DNA of 31,211 bases from Nemertoderma westbladi (Eukaryota; Xenacoelomorpha; Nemertodermatida; Nemertodermatidae). Below the pieces are notes generated by a model. It did not search any database. It was given only the letters and a program-made list of their open reading frames with translations, and had not been told where the DNA came from. The position numbers and the translations under genes are program-made. This document shows, piece after piece, positions 10,570-20,100 of the stretch (the first letter of the stretch is position 1; every line of letters starts with the position of its first letter). The stretch lies in contig JAUCBJ010004739.1 of assembly GCA_032718475.1 (NCBI GenBank), positions 1 to 31,211 on the forward strand, read 5' to 3'.

Positions 10570-11136
10570 TGTGACGGGATCCGAAAATCCCGATTTATCC
10601 GGTTGGTTTGTTCACGCGTCCCCGCCGTGTATAAAAGAGTTATTAGAGTTCTTCCGTTGTTATTGATATATGTATATGTATATAAAGACATAGAATAAAG
10701 CAAGATAGCACAGTTGATGATAATACCGGTACTATTGGATGATGGTGGCGACGGCGACGACGGTAACAAAAGTCACCGCTCTGCCCTAGGTGTACTGAGA
10801 TGACTGAAGTGATGATATGATACAGTGACTGGTAATATATATTGCACTGGTTGGCCGTATTACATTACTCAGCCGATGCCTTCCCCCCATTGGCTAATAA
10901 CTCACTTCTCACCCTCTCATCTCTCTGGGAGTGCCTCCCCCCGCTGCTGTCATTCCCTCTCTCTCAGAGGTGTAACCTCTAACCCCCATTGTGCGTATGT
11001 CCTCTGGGGTTTCTTGTCCCCATCTCATTGGGGTGACACGAGGTTGATTGGCAATCAACCTCGTGTTCCCAATATTGCTTAAGGCGCTCTTTCCCACTTT
11101 ATGGGGGTTGGTGTGGCGGAATTGAATACGCTCACA
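10570..11136 (-). repeat. BEL/Pao 3' LTR
   Basis: The repeat is 567 bp, starting TGTGACGGG and ending CGCTCACA on the + strand, so it has canonical TG...CA ends on both strands. It differs from the other copy at about 13 positions (roughly 2.3%). It contains a 31-nt near-perfect palindrome at 11036-11066, an end hairpin cgggat-ccgaaa-atcccg and a TATAAAA on the + strand at about 10630. Confidence 0.96.
11036..11066. repeat. 31-nt palindrome in the BEL/Pao 3' LTR
   Basis: The arm acacgaggttgattg is followed by one g and then caatcaacctcgtgt, the exact reverse complement. The same 31 nt is present unchanged in the other LTR (23700-23730). The flanking bases could add a G-T pair in RNA. Confidence 0.95.
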
Positions 11137-11145
11137 CTCCCCCCC
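11137..11145 (-). promoter_or_regulatory. BEL/Pao polypurine tract
   Basis: Directly upstream of the 3' LTR on the - strand is GGGGGGGAG, the expected place and composition for the primer of plus-strand DNA synthesis. Just beyond it lies an 11-bp stem, atgctatcttc/gaagatagcat (11146-11174), which could fold next to the tract. Confidence 0.7.
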
Positions 11146-11667
11146 ATGCTATCTTCCCGGTGAGAAGATAGCATCAACCTCAAAGTGCGCTTCAATTCCG
11201 CTGGAACTCGATCTACTATCGGGTGTGGGTGGAGTTGTTTTTTTTTTCGGAGCCGGCTTTCCAGGCCGCTCCCTATGGGTATGATATCGCTACCCTGGCG
11301 TCCCGTGTCGGGCCAATCGTGGCTTTCTCTCACACGATTTTTGTTTCCCCAACACTCTCTCCACTCTAACTCCACTCTCTAACTCAACTCGCTCTTACTC
11401 TCTCCCCACACCTGAATCGCACTCTTCTCTCTCTTCTCTCTCGCCAGCAGCTCCTCTCCATACTCCTCTCTACTCTCTACCACTCCCTAAGGCCCTAATC
11501 TCTAATGCTACCCCTGTGCTATCATACTATCTAACTAACTCTCTAACTTACTAACTACTTACTACATTCTAACTCTCTAGCTTACTAACTACTTACTACC
11601 TTCTAACTCTCTATTAGCTCTAGCTAAAAACCCTCTAACTAAGAACTCTCTGCCTATTACTTTCTAC

Positions 11668-12180
11668 GTGGCGCTTGCGGTGCCCACAACCACTCTGCTT
11701 ACTGGCACCCTATGTGCCCGTCTCTACTACTCTACTACCTGGCACCCTATGTGCCCTCTTTACTACTCTACTACCTCTACATCTCCACCTCCACTACTAC
11801 CTCTATCTATGTGGCGCTTGCGGTGCCCACAACCACTCTGCTGCTACCTCTACGTGGCGCTTTCGGTGCCCACAACCACCCTCTGCTACTACCTCCATCT
11901 ACGTGGCGCTTCCGGTGCCCACAACCACTCTACTACTTCTTTCTACATGGCGCTTCCGGTGCCCACAACCACTCTGCTGCTACTTCCATCTACGTGGCGC
12001 TTCCGGTGCCCACAACCTCTCTACTACTACTTCTTTCTACGTGGCGCTTCCAGTGCCCACAACCACTCTGCTGCTACTTCCATCTACGTGGCGCTTCCGG
12101 TGCCCACAACCTCTCTACTACTACTTCCTACGTGGCGCTTCCGGTGCCCACAACCCCTCTGCTACTACTCGTGGCATGTT
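11668..12180 (-). repeat. 43-47 bp hairpin repeat array near the BEL/Pao 3' end
   Basis: About nine copies of a unit read on + as gtggcgcttccggtgcccac, then aaccactctgctgctacttc and a few more bases (starts near 11668, 11810, 11853, 11900, 11947, 11993, 12040, 12087 and 12130). Between the first two units lie two copies of ggcaccctatgtgcc, another hairpin. Each unit alternates a GC-rich stem-forming part with an unstructured C/T spacer. All three + frames are open only because of this composition. On the element's own strand CGTAG supplies stops in at least one frame, so it is probably untranslated 3' sequence. Confidence 0.85.
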
Positions 12181-12433
12181 AATATACCACACTCCCTATA
12201 CCCCGCCGCCTTCTAACTACTAACTTCTACCTAACTTTCTAGCTAATTTTCTGACTACTACTTACTAACTCTTCTTACTAACTTCTGAATTTCTTAAAAA
12301 ATTACTTTATCTAACTTTCTATTTATTTTATTATTTAATTATTTTTATTATTTATTTTAAATTAAATAATTAATTTTTGTGGGAAGGGCGTCTCGCCCTC
12401 ATTCCCACCCCCCTCAGTCCAAATATTGGACGA
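12181..12433 (-). other. Untranslated stretch after the BEL/Pao protease frame
   Basis: A T-rich stretch with repeated ctaact pieces, then an AT-only run at about 12290-12376. On the - strand it follows the protease stop. No coding remains of reverse transcriptase are visible here, although this is where they would be expected. Confidence 0.6.
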
Positions 12434-13612
12434 CTAAACTCTAAGCTGCCCCTCGATCTTCCATTGATTCTTCCATGAGGCACTGTCCCGCTGTCCCCCT
12501 GTGCGTCCTCTTATCTGACGACCCACTTTCCTCGCCAATTCCAACTCACCAGGAATTGGCTCTCCCTCTTCCGCAACCCTAAAGTCGGGTCTCTCCGCTG
12601 CCTTCTTAACTTCCTCGCCACTTGGCATCAAAATGCCACCTCCCACTTTGTTGTCTCCCGGCGGCAGAATGAAAAGAAAGTGAAAGAATAGGCAAAACAG
12701 AAGGTACAATAATAGTCCTATCCCTTTCCATCCTGTCTTCCTACTCGAGCTCCCCCTTGTCGGTATGCCTCTCAACCGGACCGGCATCTCTTCCGGACAC
12801 TCCTCTGGACACTCCTTCCGACACTCCTTCCGACACTCCTCCGGGCACTCCTCCGGAGTGTTGTCCTCCGGACATCTCGCCGTCCGCTCCTCTCCATCTC
12901 CATACCGATACTTGCTGGGATATCCATTCTCCTCCGCCCACTCTCTTACTTCTACTTCCCCATCTGGCTCATCTACCACCTCCGGTTTCTTATCTTCGTC
13001 CTCTGTGTCTACGGTGCCTGGTAACATGCACCCTGATGTCTCCGTCACTCTGGATGGAATCTTGGTTTTAACTGGGCCGCTAAGCGTCCATCCGAATGGC
13101 GTGAGGATCGCCGTCGGGTCCTGCTGCCTGTCTTCGCCGAAGACCGTCTGTGTTCTCTCGTGGGCCGTCGGGCAGTCCATTCCTACTATGATGGATACCT
13201 TCCTAACGTCCACCTCTGGTATTGAGAAATCGATACCGTCCAGGAATGTATATTGTTCGACTTCGATGTTGGTTGGTCGCCTGGCGTTGATATTTATCGA
13301 TTCTATCACGTGGATGGGGTCGATGGTCGCCCCATAGTCGCATCCCGGTGCAATCGCTGATATCCTGCACCGCCCCGTCCTCATCTCCAGGACCTCATCT
13401 TTACTTGAGACGGTAGTTACCGCCATTCTATTCGGCCTCGTCTTTAGCCCTATCTCTTCGGCCACCCAGTTCTCCACCAGCGTGAAGGCTGCTCCGCTGT
13501 CGACCAGCATTAATGTCGTTACTGATCGACCGCCCTCTCCTGATATCTTCACTGGTACTACCCCGAGTAGTACTTTTCTCTTCTTTCTTGCCACTGTCGT
13601 GCTTGTAGCCAT
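12434..13612 (-). CDS. BEL/Pao aspartic protease with cysteine-rich repeat and transmembrane tail
   Basis: This 392-residue frame encodes a retropepsin-like aspartic protease, which would mature the element's Gag. The active-site motif is VDSGA (D38-S39-G40). The domain runs to about residue 182 and ends in PTAILTPFGWTLSGP, as in BEL/Pao proteases (DUF1758 type). After it come an acidic region, a Cys repeat of ECPEEC/RKEC type (about 253-275), a single strongly hydrophobic segment (about 298-316, LLLYLLFCLFF core) and a charged tail ending at a normal stop. In BEL/Pao elements reverse transcriptase would follow the protease. Here the hydrophobic tail replaces it. The frame overlaps the end of the Gag core by about 55 nt in a different frame, so expression by frameshift or by its own ATG at 13612 is possible. 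The frame is intact, unlike the gag region upstream. Confidence 0.85.
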   Translation of the reverse strand: MATSTTVARKKRKVLLGVVPVKISGEGGRSVTTLMLVDSGAAFTLVENWVAEEIGLKTRPNRMAVTTVSSKDEVLEMRTGRCRISAIAPGCDYGATIDPIHVIESININARRPTNIEVEQYTFLDGIDFSIPEVDVRKVSIIVGMDCPTAHERTQTVFGEDRQQDPTAILTPFGWTLSGPVKTKIPSRVTETSGCMLPGTVDTEDEDKKPEVVDEPDGEVEVREWAEENGYPSKYRYGDGEERTARCPEDNTPEECPEECRKECRKECPEECPEEMPVRLRGIPTRGSSSRKTGWKGIGLLLYLLFCLFFHFLFILPPGDNKVGGGILMPSGEEVKKAAERPDFRVAEEGEPIPGELELARKVGRQIRGRTGGQRDSASWKNQWKIEGQLRV

Positions 13613-14880
13613 TGTTTGGCCTCCAGTCTCGTTATCTCCTGTGCTGTTTCTCTACACTCTCCGGATCTGTGTCCTTCTACCACACATCGATGACATAGTC
13701 CGTTTGCGTCTGTGTAGGCTATACGATCTTGTTTGGGCAACGCTTGCCAGTGCTTACAACTCATGGTCTTATGGGTTCCGTCCCGATGTAATTGACATTC
13801 GAATCCTGGATTATAGCGTTCCCTATATAGTCCTTCACGTATCGCGCGTAGGTTTATATCTACCGATTTAGTGTTTTGGTTGTCTGTACTCGGCCTACTG
13901 GGTATGTTGGGATTATGTTTATTTATGGTGTTATTTTCTTTCTGTCCCTGCCACGGTGTGGCCCTACTCCCAGCTAACTGTGGGCTTGTAGCCCCCTGTG
14001 TGGCCGCATGTGGTAGCGACTGTCTTACTCTCGAGAATGGATCTGTCGGATTATGTTCGGGTCTAGGCCTGTTGTATTCGGTCTTTGGCGCCTTCCCCAA
14101 ACTATCCTCACTATAGACTGGGTCTGTAATCAACTCGGCTTCGTAGTTGAGGAAGTTTGACATTTCCTCCAGCCCCGGTTCCGCACCTTTCTTCTCTCGA
14201 GTGGAGAAGGCGATCTTCCTCCACTTGCTCCGCAGCCAGATCGGCAGTGCCTGCGCTATCGTGGTGATGTTATTAGATGCGTTGAGTTCGTATGGCGCGT
14301 CTAGCGTCTTTAACACGATTAACGCCTTCTCGACCTTGTTCGCAAAGGTCTTTATGCTAACGGGGTTGTCCTGTAGGCCACCCGATGTTATACCTCTCAG
14401 GGTTTGCCGGATGATCTTGGCTGGGTGTCCGTATTCCCTGTCTAGCGCCCGCCATGCAGTCGTGAAGCCGCCCTCGATGCCCTGGTACTGCCTCACGATG
14501 TCGTATGCTGGGCCTCCTGTATACACTTGTAGATATTTTAGGCACTCCGCCTGCGTCAAGTTCTTACTTAATATCTCGTTGCTGTACATGCGCCGAAATT
14601 GCAGGTATTCTTCCGGCCTACTTCCGTCGAATTTAAATGGCTCGACTGGTGGTAACTCGATCCTGGTCTTTAATGCATCGATTAGCGTCGCCATTCCCAT
14701 CGCCTGTGCTTCCAATGGGTTCGAGGGATGCTGTACAGATTCTCCTATTGGGTGCGATCCGTTCGTCCTATCTGCTGTTGATCTTGTTTGTTGCGTCGGA
14801 TATATCATTGGGGGTAACGGCCCCCTCCATATTTCCGTGTCGCACGACCTGTTCTCGTCCAGGGGGTTCGATGTTCTCAT
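13558..14880 (-). CDS. BEL/Pao Gag core with zinc knuckle
   Basis: The 440-residue open frame carries the Gag-like core. Residues about 75-190 contain PPVEPFKFDGSRPEEYLQF, CLKYLQVYTGGPAYDIVRQY and AWRALDREYGHP, the pattern of the Pao-type Gag domain (DUF1759). The C-terminal part has a modified first finger (C362, H365, H370, C375, with His where the second Cys is usual) and a regular zinc knuckle C396-x2-C399-x4-H404-x4-C409 for RNA binding. The first Met is only the first in this open segment. Gag probably starts far upstream at 23144, and the upstream frame is broken. The end overlaps the protease frame. It should form particles and package element RNA. Confidence 0.82.
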   Translation of the reverse strand: MRTSNPLDENRSCDTEIWRGPLPPMIYPTQQTRSTADRTNGSHPIGESVQHPSNPLEAQAMGMATLIDALKTRIELPPVEPFKFDGSRPEEYLQFRRMYSNEILSKNLTQAECLKYLQVYTGGPAYDIVRQYQGIEGGFTTAWRALDREYGHPAKIIRQTLRGITSGGLQDNPVSIKTFANKVEKALIVLKTLDAPYELNASNNITTIAQALPIWLRSKWRKIAFSTREKKGAEPGLEEMSNFLNYEAELITDPVYSEDSLGKAPKTEYNRPRPEHNPTDPFSRVRQSLPHAATQGATSPQLAGSRATPWQGQKENNTINKHNPNIPSRPSTDNQNTKSVDINLRAIREGLYRERYNPGFECQLHRDGTHKTMSCKHWQALPKQDRIAYTDANGLCHRCVVEGHRSGECRETAQEITRLEAKQWLQARQWQERREKYYSG

Positions 14881-14920
14881 TGCTGTTCGAGTATATTGTT
14901 GATATTGTAATGGGGGAATG

Positions 14921-15617
14921 TCACCCTGTCCCCCCCCCCCCCCCCCCCCCCACCGGTATGTTTGGTACTGGGGTTGATGTTAATATATTGGGGCCCATAC
15001 ATCTATCTGCAATAACTCTCCCCTCCCCTGGATATATGTTATGTCCCTGTGTATTATAGTCATGCTGCTGTGCCGGTACCGATATAGGCCTATCTACTTC
15101 TCGCCTACCTACCGGTATGTACTCCGCGACTTCCGGGTTTAATCCCGTCGTCCGCGCTACCCTATCGCCTACTCTATCTCTCCCAGCATGGCCTATAATA
15201 GTATGTGCAGTAAGGCCTACAGTATGTCCTGCAGTCTGCATGTGCCCTTCCGAACCGAAGTTTAATTCTCCGAATCTCGAATCTCCCCGTACTACCGTAC
15301 TCTCGATCGGCAGCTATATCCCGTCGGGAAGTTTCTCTTCGATCCCCTCTCCTGTTCTCGTCTTCGTATCGGTACTTCCTGTACCACTCTCCTGGCGTGC
15401 GGTGCGTTTCTCCGGGGCGACGGCAATCTCCCGAAGTTCGACCCCACTGACTCCCTAACTCCATCTCTACTATCGACGGCTCGCTATCCGTCCTCGCTCT
15501 CCGGTTGCTCCTAGCAACGACTCTTCTATTATCTTCACTTCTTCTCTCTTCGACCTTCCGGTTAAACTCTACTAATCTTCTTCTATCGTCGACCTCTCGG
15601 TTAAACTCTACTAACAT
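14921..15617 (-). pseudogene. BEL/Pao Gag linker, frame-broken Arg-rich part
   Basis: Two overlapping - strand frames (15617-15174 and 15241-14921) lie between the repetitive middle and the Gag core. The first is very Arg/Glu-rich, with a repeated LVEFNR-VDDRR/VEERR motif. The second is Gly/Ile-rich and ends in a poly-Gly run encoded by 22 C on the + strand (14930-14951). Neither is complete. They look like pieces of one long Gag frame separated by small shifts. No catalytic motifs are seen. Confidence 0.5.
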
Positions 15618-15779
15618 CTGACTACTCTGTCCGGTTGGACCTTCCTGGGGATACTCGCCATCCCCCTACTATACTCCGTCGTCGGGTGCCGCGGTTCACC
15701 TAACTTGCCCCGCGCATTATCCGCCGACGCCTGTGGGACATTCTCTGCCCCCCCCCCCCCCCCCCTTCTCGCTACTAAT

Positions 15780-16085
15780 CTCTAGTGGTGGGGCGCCCGT
15801 AGCCCCCCCCCCCCACCCGCTACTTCTAACTTCACTATCTCTTACTACACTTCTGCGTCCCTCTTGTCAGACATTTTCTACCCCCCCTCTCTCGCCACTA
15901 ATCTTCCGTGGTGGGGCGCCCGTAGCCCCCCCCCCCCCCCCCCCACCCGCTACTTCTAACTTCACTATCTCTTACTACACTTCTATGCCCCCCTTGTGGG
16001 GCATTCTCTGCCCCCCCCCTCTCTCGCTACTAATCTTCCGTGGCGGGGCGCCCGTAGCCCCCCCCCCCCCCACTCGCCACATCTA
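15780..16085 (-). repeat. About 127-bp tandem repeat with poly-C tracts and hairpins
   Basis: Three units start near 15787, 15911 and 16041 (the last one partial) with gtggggcgcccgtagcccc followed by a C run. In each, GGGGC-gcccgta-GCCCC forms a stem. The C runs are 12 (15803-15814), 19 (15926-15944) and 14 (16058-16071) long, with further runs of 18 (15748-15765) and 9 (16011-16019) nearby. A separate stem ATGCCCC/GGGGCAT lies at 15985-16004. Confidence 0.82.
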
Positions 16086-16733
16086 ACTTCACTATCTATC
16101 ACTTCACTTCTACACCCCTCTCTAGTCGACACACTAACCCTACTGCGGCTGGGTCTATTCACCCCCGCCTCTCTCTCTACTACTACGTGGCCTACCAGGC
16201 CCACCTCGGGTTGACTCAACCCCGCTACTTCCTGCCTACTAACTACGTGGCCTACCAGGCCCTCATTGGGGTCTCTCGCCCCCGCTACTCTCTGCGCACT
16301 AACTGCGTTGCCTTGCAGGCTACCGTTGGCCGGACTACCTGTGTCTCCTACATTAGTATTAATAGCCCCATTGTTAATATTATTATTTTCTAAATTATTC
16401 AAATTATTTGAATTATTCTGTATATTTAAATTTAAATTATTCGGATTATTTTGAATAGTTGAATTAATATTATTATTTGGATTTAAATTTAAATTACTAC
16501 TACCAGGTAAAATATTATTTGCTGCAATGAAAGTTTGATTAGAATTATCCACTATGGTACTATTAATATTAATGTTATCTACTGTATTATTATTACCCCC
16601 CCCCCCCGCCTGTACGGTCACACCAGTCTTGGGTCTGTCGTGCGGTCCCTGTAAGTGGAGTATTAATAAATGTTTCCCTAACTCCTGTCTCCTCGTAAAT
16701 ACTCGAGCCAGTCTCGCTCTCTGATAGCCCCAT
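15983..16733 (-). pseudogene. BEL/Pao Gag middle: Asn-rich and GLVGHVV-repeat region
   Basis: On the - strand the frame continues from the nested-insertion site for about 46 codons, then meets a run of 12 G (C on +, 16596-16607) followed by a stop. The neighbouring frame (16621-15983) is open and encodes a strongly Asn-rich stretch and two copies of GLVGHVV within a loosely repeated block. The repeated residues correspond to gtggcctaccaggccc hairpin units at about 16187 and 16247 on +. The change of frame at the homopolymer means the Gag frame is interrupted here or depends on run length. This may also be a sequencing error. Confidence 0.55.
16729..16733. repeat. Target site duplication CCCAT, left copy
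   Basis: Five bases directly outside the left LTR of the nested element, repeated at 21862-21866. Removing the insert plus one copy brings the BEL/Pao gag back into a single frame at this junction. Confidence 0.95.
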
Positions 16734-16967
16734 TATAAGACTGACTAGTCTCATAAAATAAAAACAAAGGTTTTCTGTTAACTAGTGAATGAATTTATTA
16801 CATTAAGAATAGTGGTATATGATACAATACAAGGCCAAAGGTTAAATGTGTGTTAGCTCCGTGTACTGTATGAATACTCATAGTTACATGATAATTAATT
16901 ATTGATTGCGGTAATTAGATATTGACATATCAATTCTACTGTACACTGTCATATAGTTAGTCTTACA
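16734..16967 (-). repeat. CsRn1-like 3' LTR
   Basis: The repeat is 234 bp and I found no difference from 21628-21861. On the element strand it begins TGTAAGAC and ends GTCTTATA, so the ends are TG...TA rather than TG...CA, and the terminal inverted repeat has one mismatch. Confidence 0.96.
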
Positions 16968-16970
16968 TAA

Positions 16971-16982
16971 CTCCCTTTCTTA
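16971..16982 (-). promoter_or_regulatory. CsRn1-like polypurine tract
   Basis: On the - strand AAGAAAGGGAG lies 3 bp before the 3' LTR, the expected primer site for plus-strand synthesis. Between it and the Gag-Pol stop (17199) there is only AT-rich untranslated sequence. Confidence 0.8.
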
Positions 16983-17198
16983 AAAAGCGGAGCACTAATA
17001 TAAATTTGGAAGTAATACAATATATTTGTTTCTAGATTACACATGATATCGTCACAAAATAGGAAAATATTATTCAGATATTCACTAATTATGTTAAATA
17101 AGATTTAAATACGATTAAGTTAAATTCAATTCCATATTAACAATACATATATAATACGCACTGCATTAAAGAAAAAAATGTAATTTAAAAATATGAAA

Positions 17199-20100
17199 TT
17201 ATAATTTGAATGTAACACGCTTATTTAATTTTACTTGAGTTTCATTTTTAGCCTCACTTTCTATAACTGGTTTCACCCGGTCTAGAGAAATTACCTCGGG
17301 TGTATTGTGTCGTTGAATGGTGACGGTTTTGTCACCCAATTGTATTACTGGGTATGGTCCGAGATAGCAAGGTTTCAGTGATCCACGTTTAATGGGGTCT
17401 CTCAACCAAATCTGCTTCGCATATTTCAGTGAAGTCGGAACATAGGATTTAGATTTATGAACTCTTACCGGTGGAATGAAAGAATCAACTTTATTATAGA
17501 GCTTAGAAACGAAGTCTGGCAAATCGGTTAATTTCTCAGGTTCGAAGAATTGTCCGGGTAGATATAACTCAGTTCCGTAGAGAAGCTGTGATGGGGAGTA
17601 ACCATGGCAACCAGCTGCGGATCTAATTCCAAGAAGTACTAATGGCAATTCGTTGAACCATTTTTCGTTATTACATTTCGCTCGAAGTGAGTTTTTAAGT
17701 TGCCTGTGAAACCTTTCTACAAGACCATTGCAAGCAGGATGGTATGCAGTTGTCCTCGCACGTTCAATTCCTAGTTGATTTGTTAAAATTCTGAATAACC
17801 TCGACTCAAATTGAGATCCTTGATCTGTAATTATTTTACGTGGGATACCGAAACGACTAATCCACGAATCCAGAAATGCATTAGCTATACTCTCAGCGGA
17901 AATAGATCGTAGGGGCACAACTTCTGGCCAGCGAGTAAACCGATCGACCGCAGTGAATAGATATCTGTGTCCACATGAAGATGGCAATGGGCCGACTATA
18001 TCCAGGTGAACTGTATCTAGACGCGACAAAGTTGGAATAGTTCCAATGGGCGGTTTAGTATGAAGAGAGATTTTTGACTTCTGACATTCAAGACATTCCC
18101 GTGCCCATTCTTTTATTTGACGATTCATTGCGGGCCAAATATATCGCGCGCATATTAGTTTCCGTGTTTCTTCAGGACCGGCATGAGATAGATTGTGAAA
18201 AGTGTGAAAAATTTTCTTTCTGAGTTTAGTTGGTAAGTATGGTCTAAGATTTTCACCAGAGTTGTCATAGTAAACAGTTTTGCCGTTTTGTTTCAGCTGT
18301 TTTAAGGGCAATGTTGTTTTAGCAAAGAATTGCTGCAACGAATTATCTTCATACTGATAGTCAGATAATTCCTCAAAATTATCTAACGAAATGGCCGCTA
18401 GAGGGCGTGATAGGGCATCAGCAACTATATTTTCTGAACCAGCTATGTATTTAATTGTGCTGTCAAACTCGGAAATGTAGGAAAGCCAACGAGCCTGCTG
18501 CGGACTTGGATTTTTCATATTGAGACAGTTCAAAAGTGGTTTGTGGTCCGTCAATATAGTGATATTCTGTCCAAGCAACCATTCATGATGCTTTAAAGCA
18601 GAGAATATCGCTAAAAGTTCTCGATCGAATGTTGATTTTTGACATTCATTTGGCGTTAGTTTTTTAGAGTAAAATGCTAAAGGTTCGGAATGGCCATTTA
18701 CGGTTTGATTAATCACTGCGCCGATGGCGTAATTCGATGCATCGGTGGTAACCACAATAGGTGCGTCTTTCTGAGGAAATGCCAAGGTGACTGCGTTGGA
18801 TAGAGCTTGTTTCAATGAATTAAATGCGAATCTTTCATCTGGAGTAAATTCAATATCAGCACTCTTTAATGTATTTCTTGTTAGATCAGTTAAGGGAGCA
18901 GCTATTGTAGAAAATTTTGGTACAAAGCGGTGATAGAAACCACAAGTACCGAGAAAGCGTCGGAGCGAAGCAACTGTTTTCGGTTCTGAAAAATTTCTAA
19001 CTGCTTCCAATTTAGTATCAATGGGGCGAACTCCATGTTTCGAAATTTCGTAACCTAAAAATTTGACTTCATTTTTGAAGAATGAGCACTTCGAGATTTT
19101 TGCCTTTAATCCGTAGCGTTTCAAACGTTCGAGAACTGCTTCAACATCTCTGTAATGTTGTTCAGGATTTTGACTCGCAATTAAGATGTCATCTATATAT
19201 CCCACAGCAAATTTAACGTCATATAATACCATATCTATGAGCCTTTGAAATGACTGACTTGCGTTTCTTAATCCGAAAGGCATTCTACGATATGAAAACA
19301 TACCAAACGGTGTAGTGATAGAAGTTTTGTTTACATCTTCATCTGCTACAGGAATTTGATGAAATGCTTTAGCTAAATCAATTTTTGTGAAAATTGTACA
19401 ACCTCGAAAATTATCTGTTATATCGGCCATGTTGGGCATTGGGTAGTTGTCAGGCACAGTCTGCTTATTTAAATTTCTATAATCACCACAGGGCCTTATA
19501 GAACCGTCTGCTTTTAATACTGTATGCAGCGCAGAACTCCAAGGTGATTCACTCCGCTCAATAATTCTGTTGCGAAGTAAGATGTCAAATTCATTACGTA
19601 CAGATTCTAATCGACTTCCAAACAATCGCCTGGGTTTTGAGTAACAAGGCGGGCCTGTAGTTATAATATGATGCTTAACTGGATGCTTAATGGGATCTGC
19701 TGCAGAAATTTCGCTGAAAACTGACTTATATTCACACAATAAATTTTTAACTTGGGGATTTTGTACATTGTATAAGTTCATGTCTGTCGTGGCTTTTATA
19801 AAATTAACTTTATACGTCCCTGTGCTACCGACTGCACTTTTGTCACTTGTAATACCAATAACACTTACAAAACATAATAATATACCAAAGATAAGAAAAA
19901 GTTGCGATAGGAAAGATCGATTAGATATGAAAATAAATGGACAACTAGCAACAAAAAGCAAAATAAGCAAAATATGTTTCAACAAAAATATAGAAGATTT
20001 ATTAGATTTGCGAACAGACGCACTACTAAAAGTTTCAGAATAATTACTAGAATCGTGATTTATACCATTGATATTTGTATTTCTAGTTTCCATAAAGATA

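Noticed and set aside
10909-11375. Frames within and beside the BEL/Pao LTRs
   Set aside because: The same frames occur in both LTRs as a consequence of the duplication, and they contain no domain; regulatory LTR sequence is the simpler reading.
11668-12223. Three overlapping + strand frames of 156-182 codons
   Set aside because: All three frames are open because the C/T-rich repeat lacks stops. There is no domain, and the host element is on the other strand.
12757-14902. Several + strand frames opposite the BEL/Pao Gag and protease
   Set aside because: They are shadows of the - strand coding frames, which have clear catalytic and zinc motifs.
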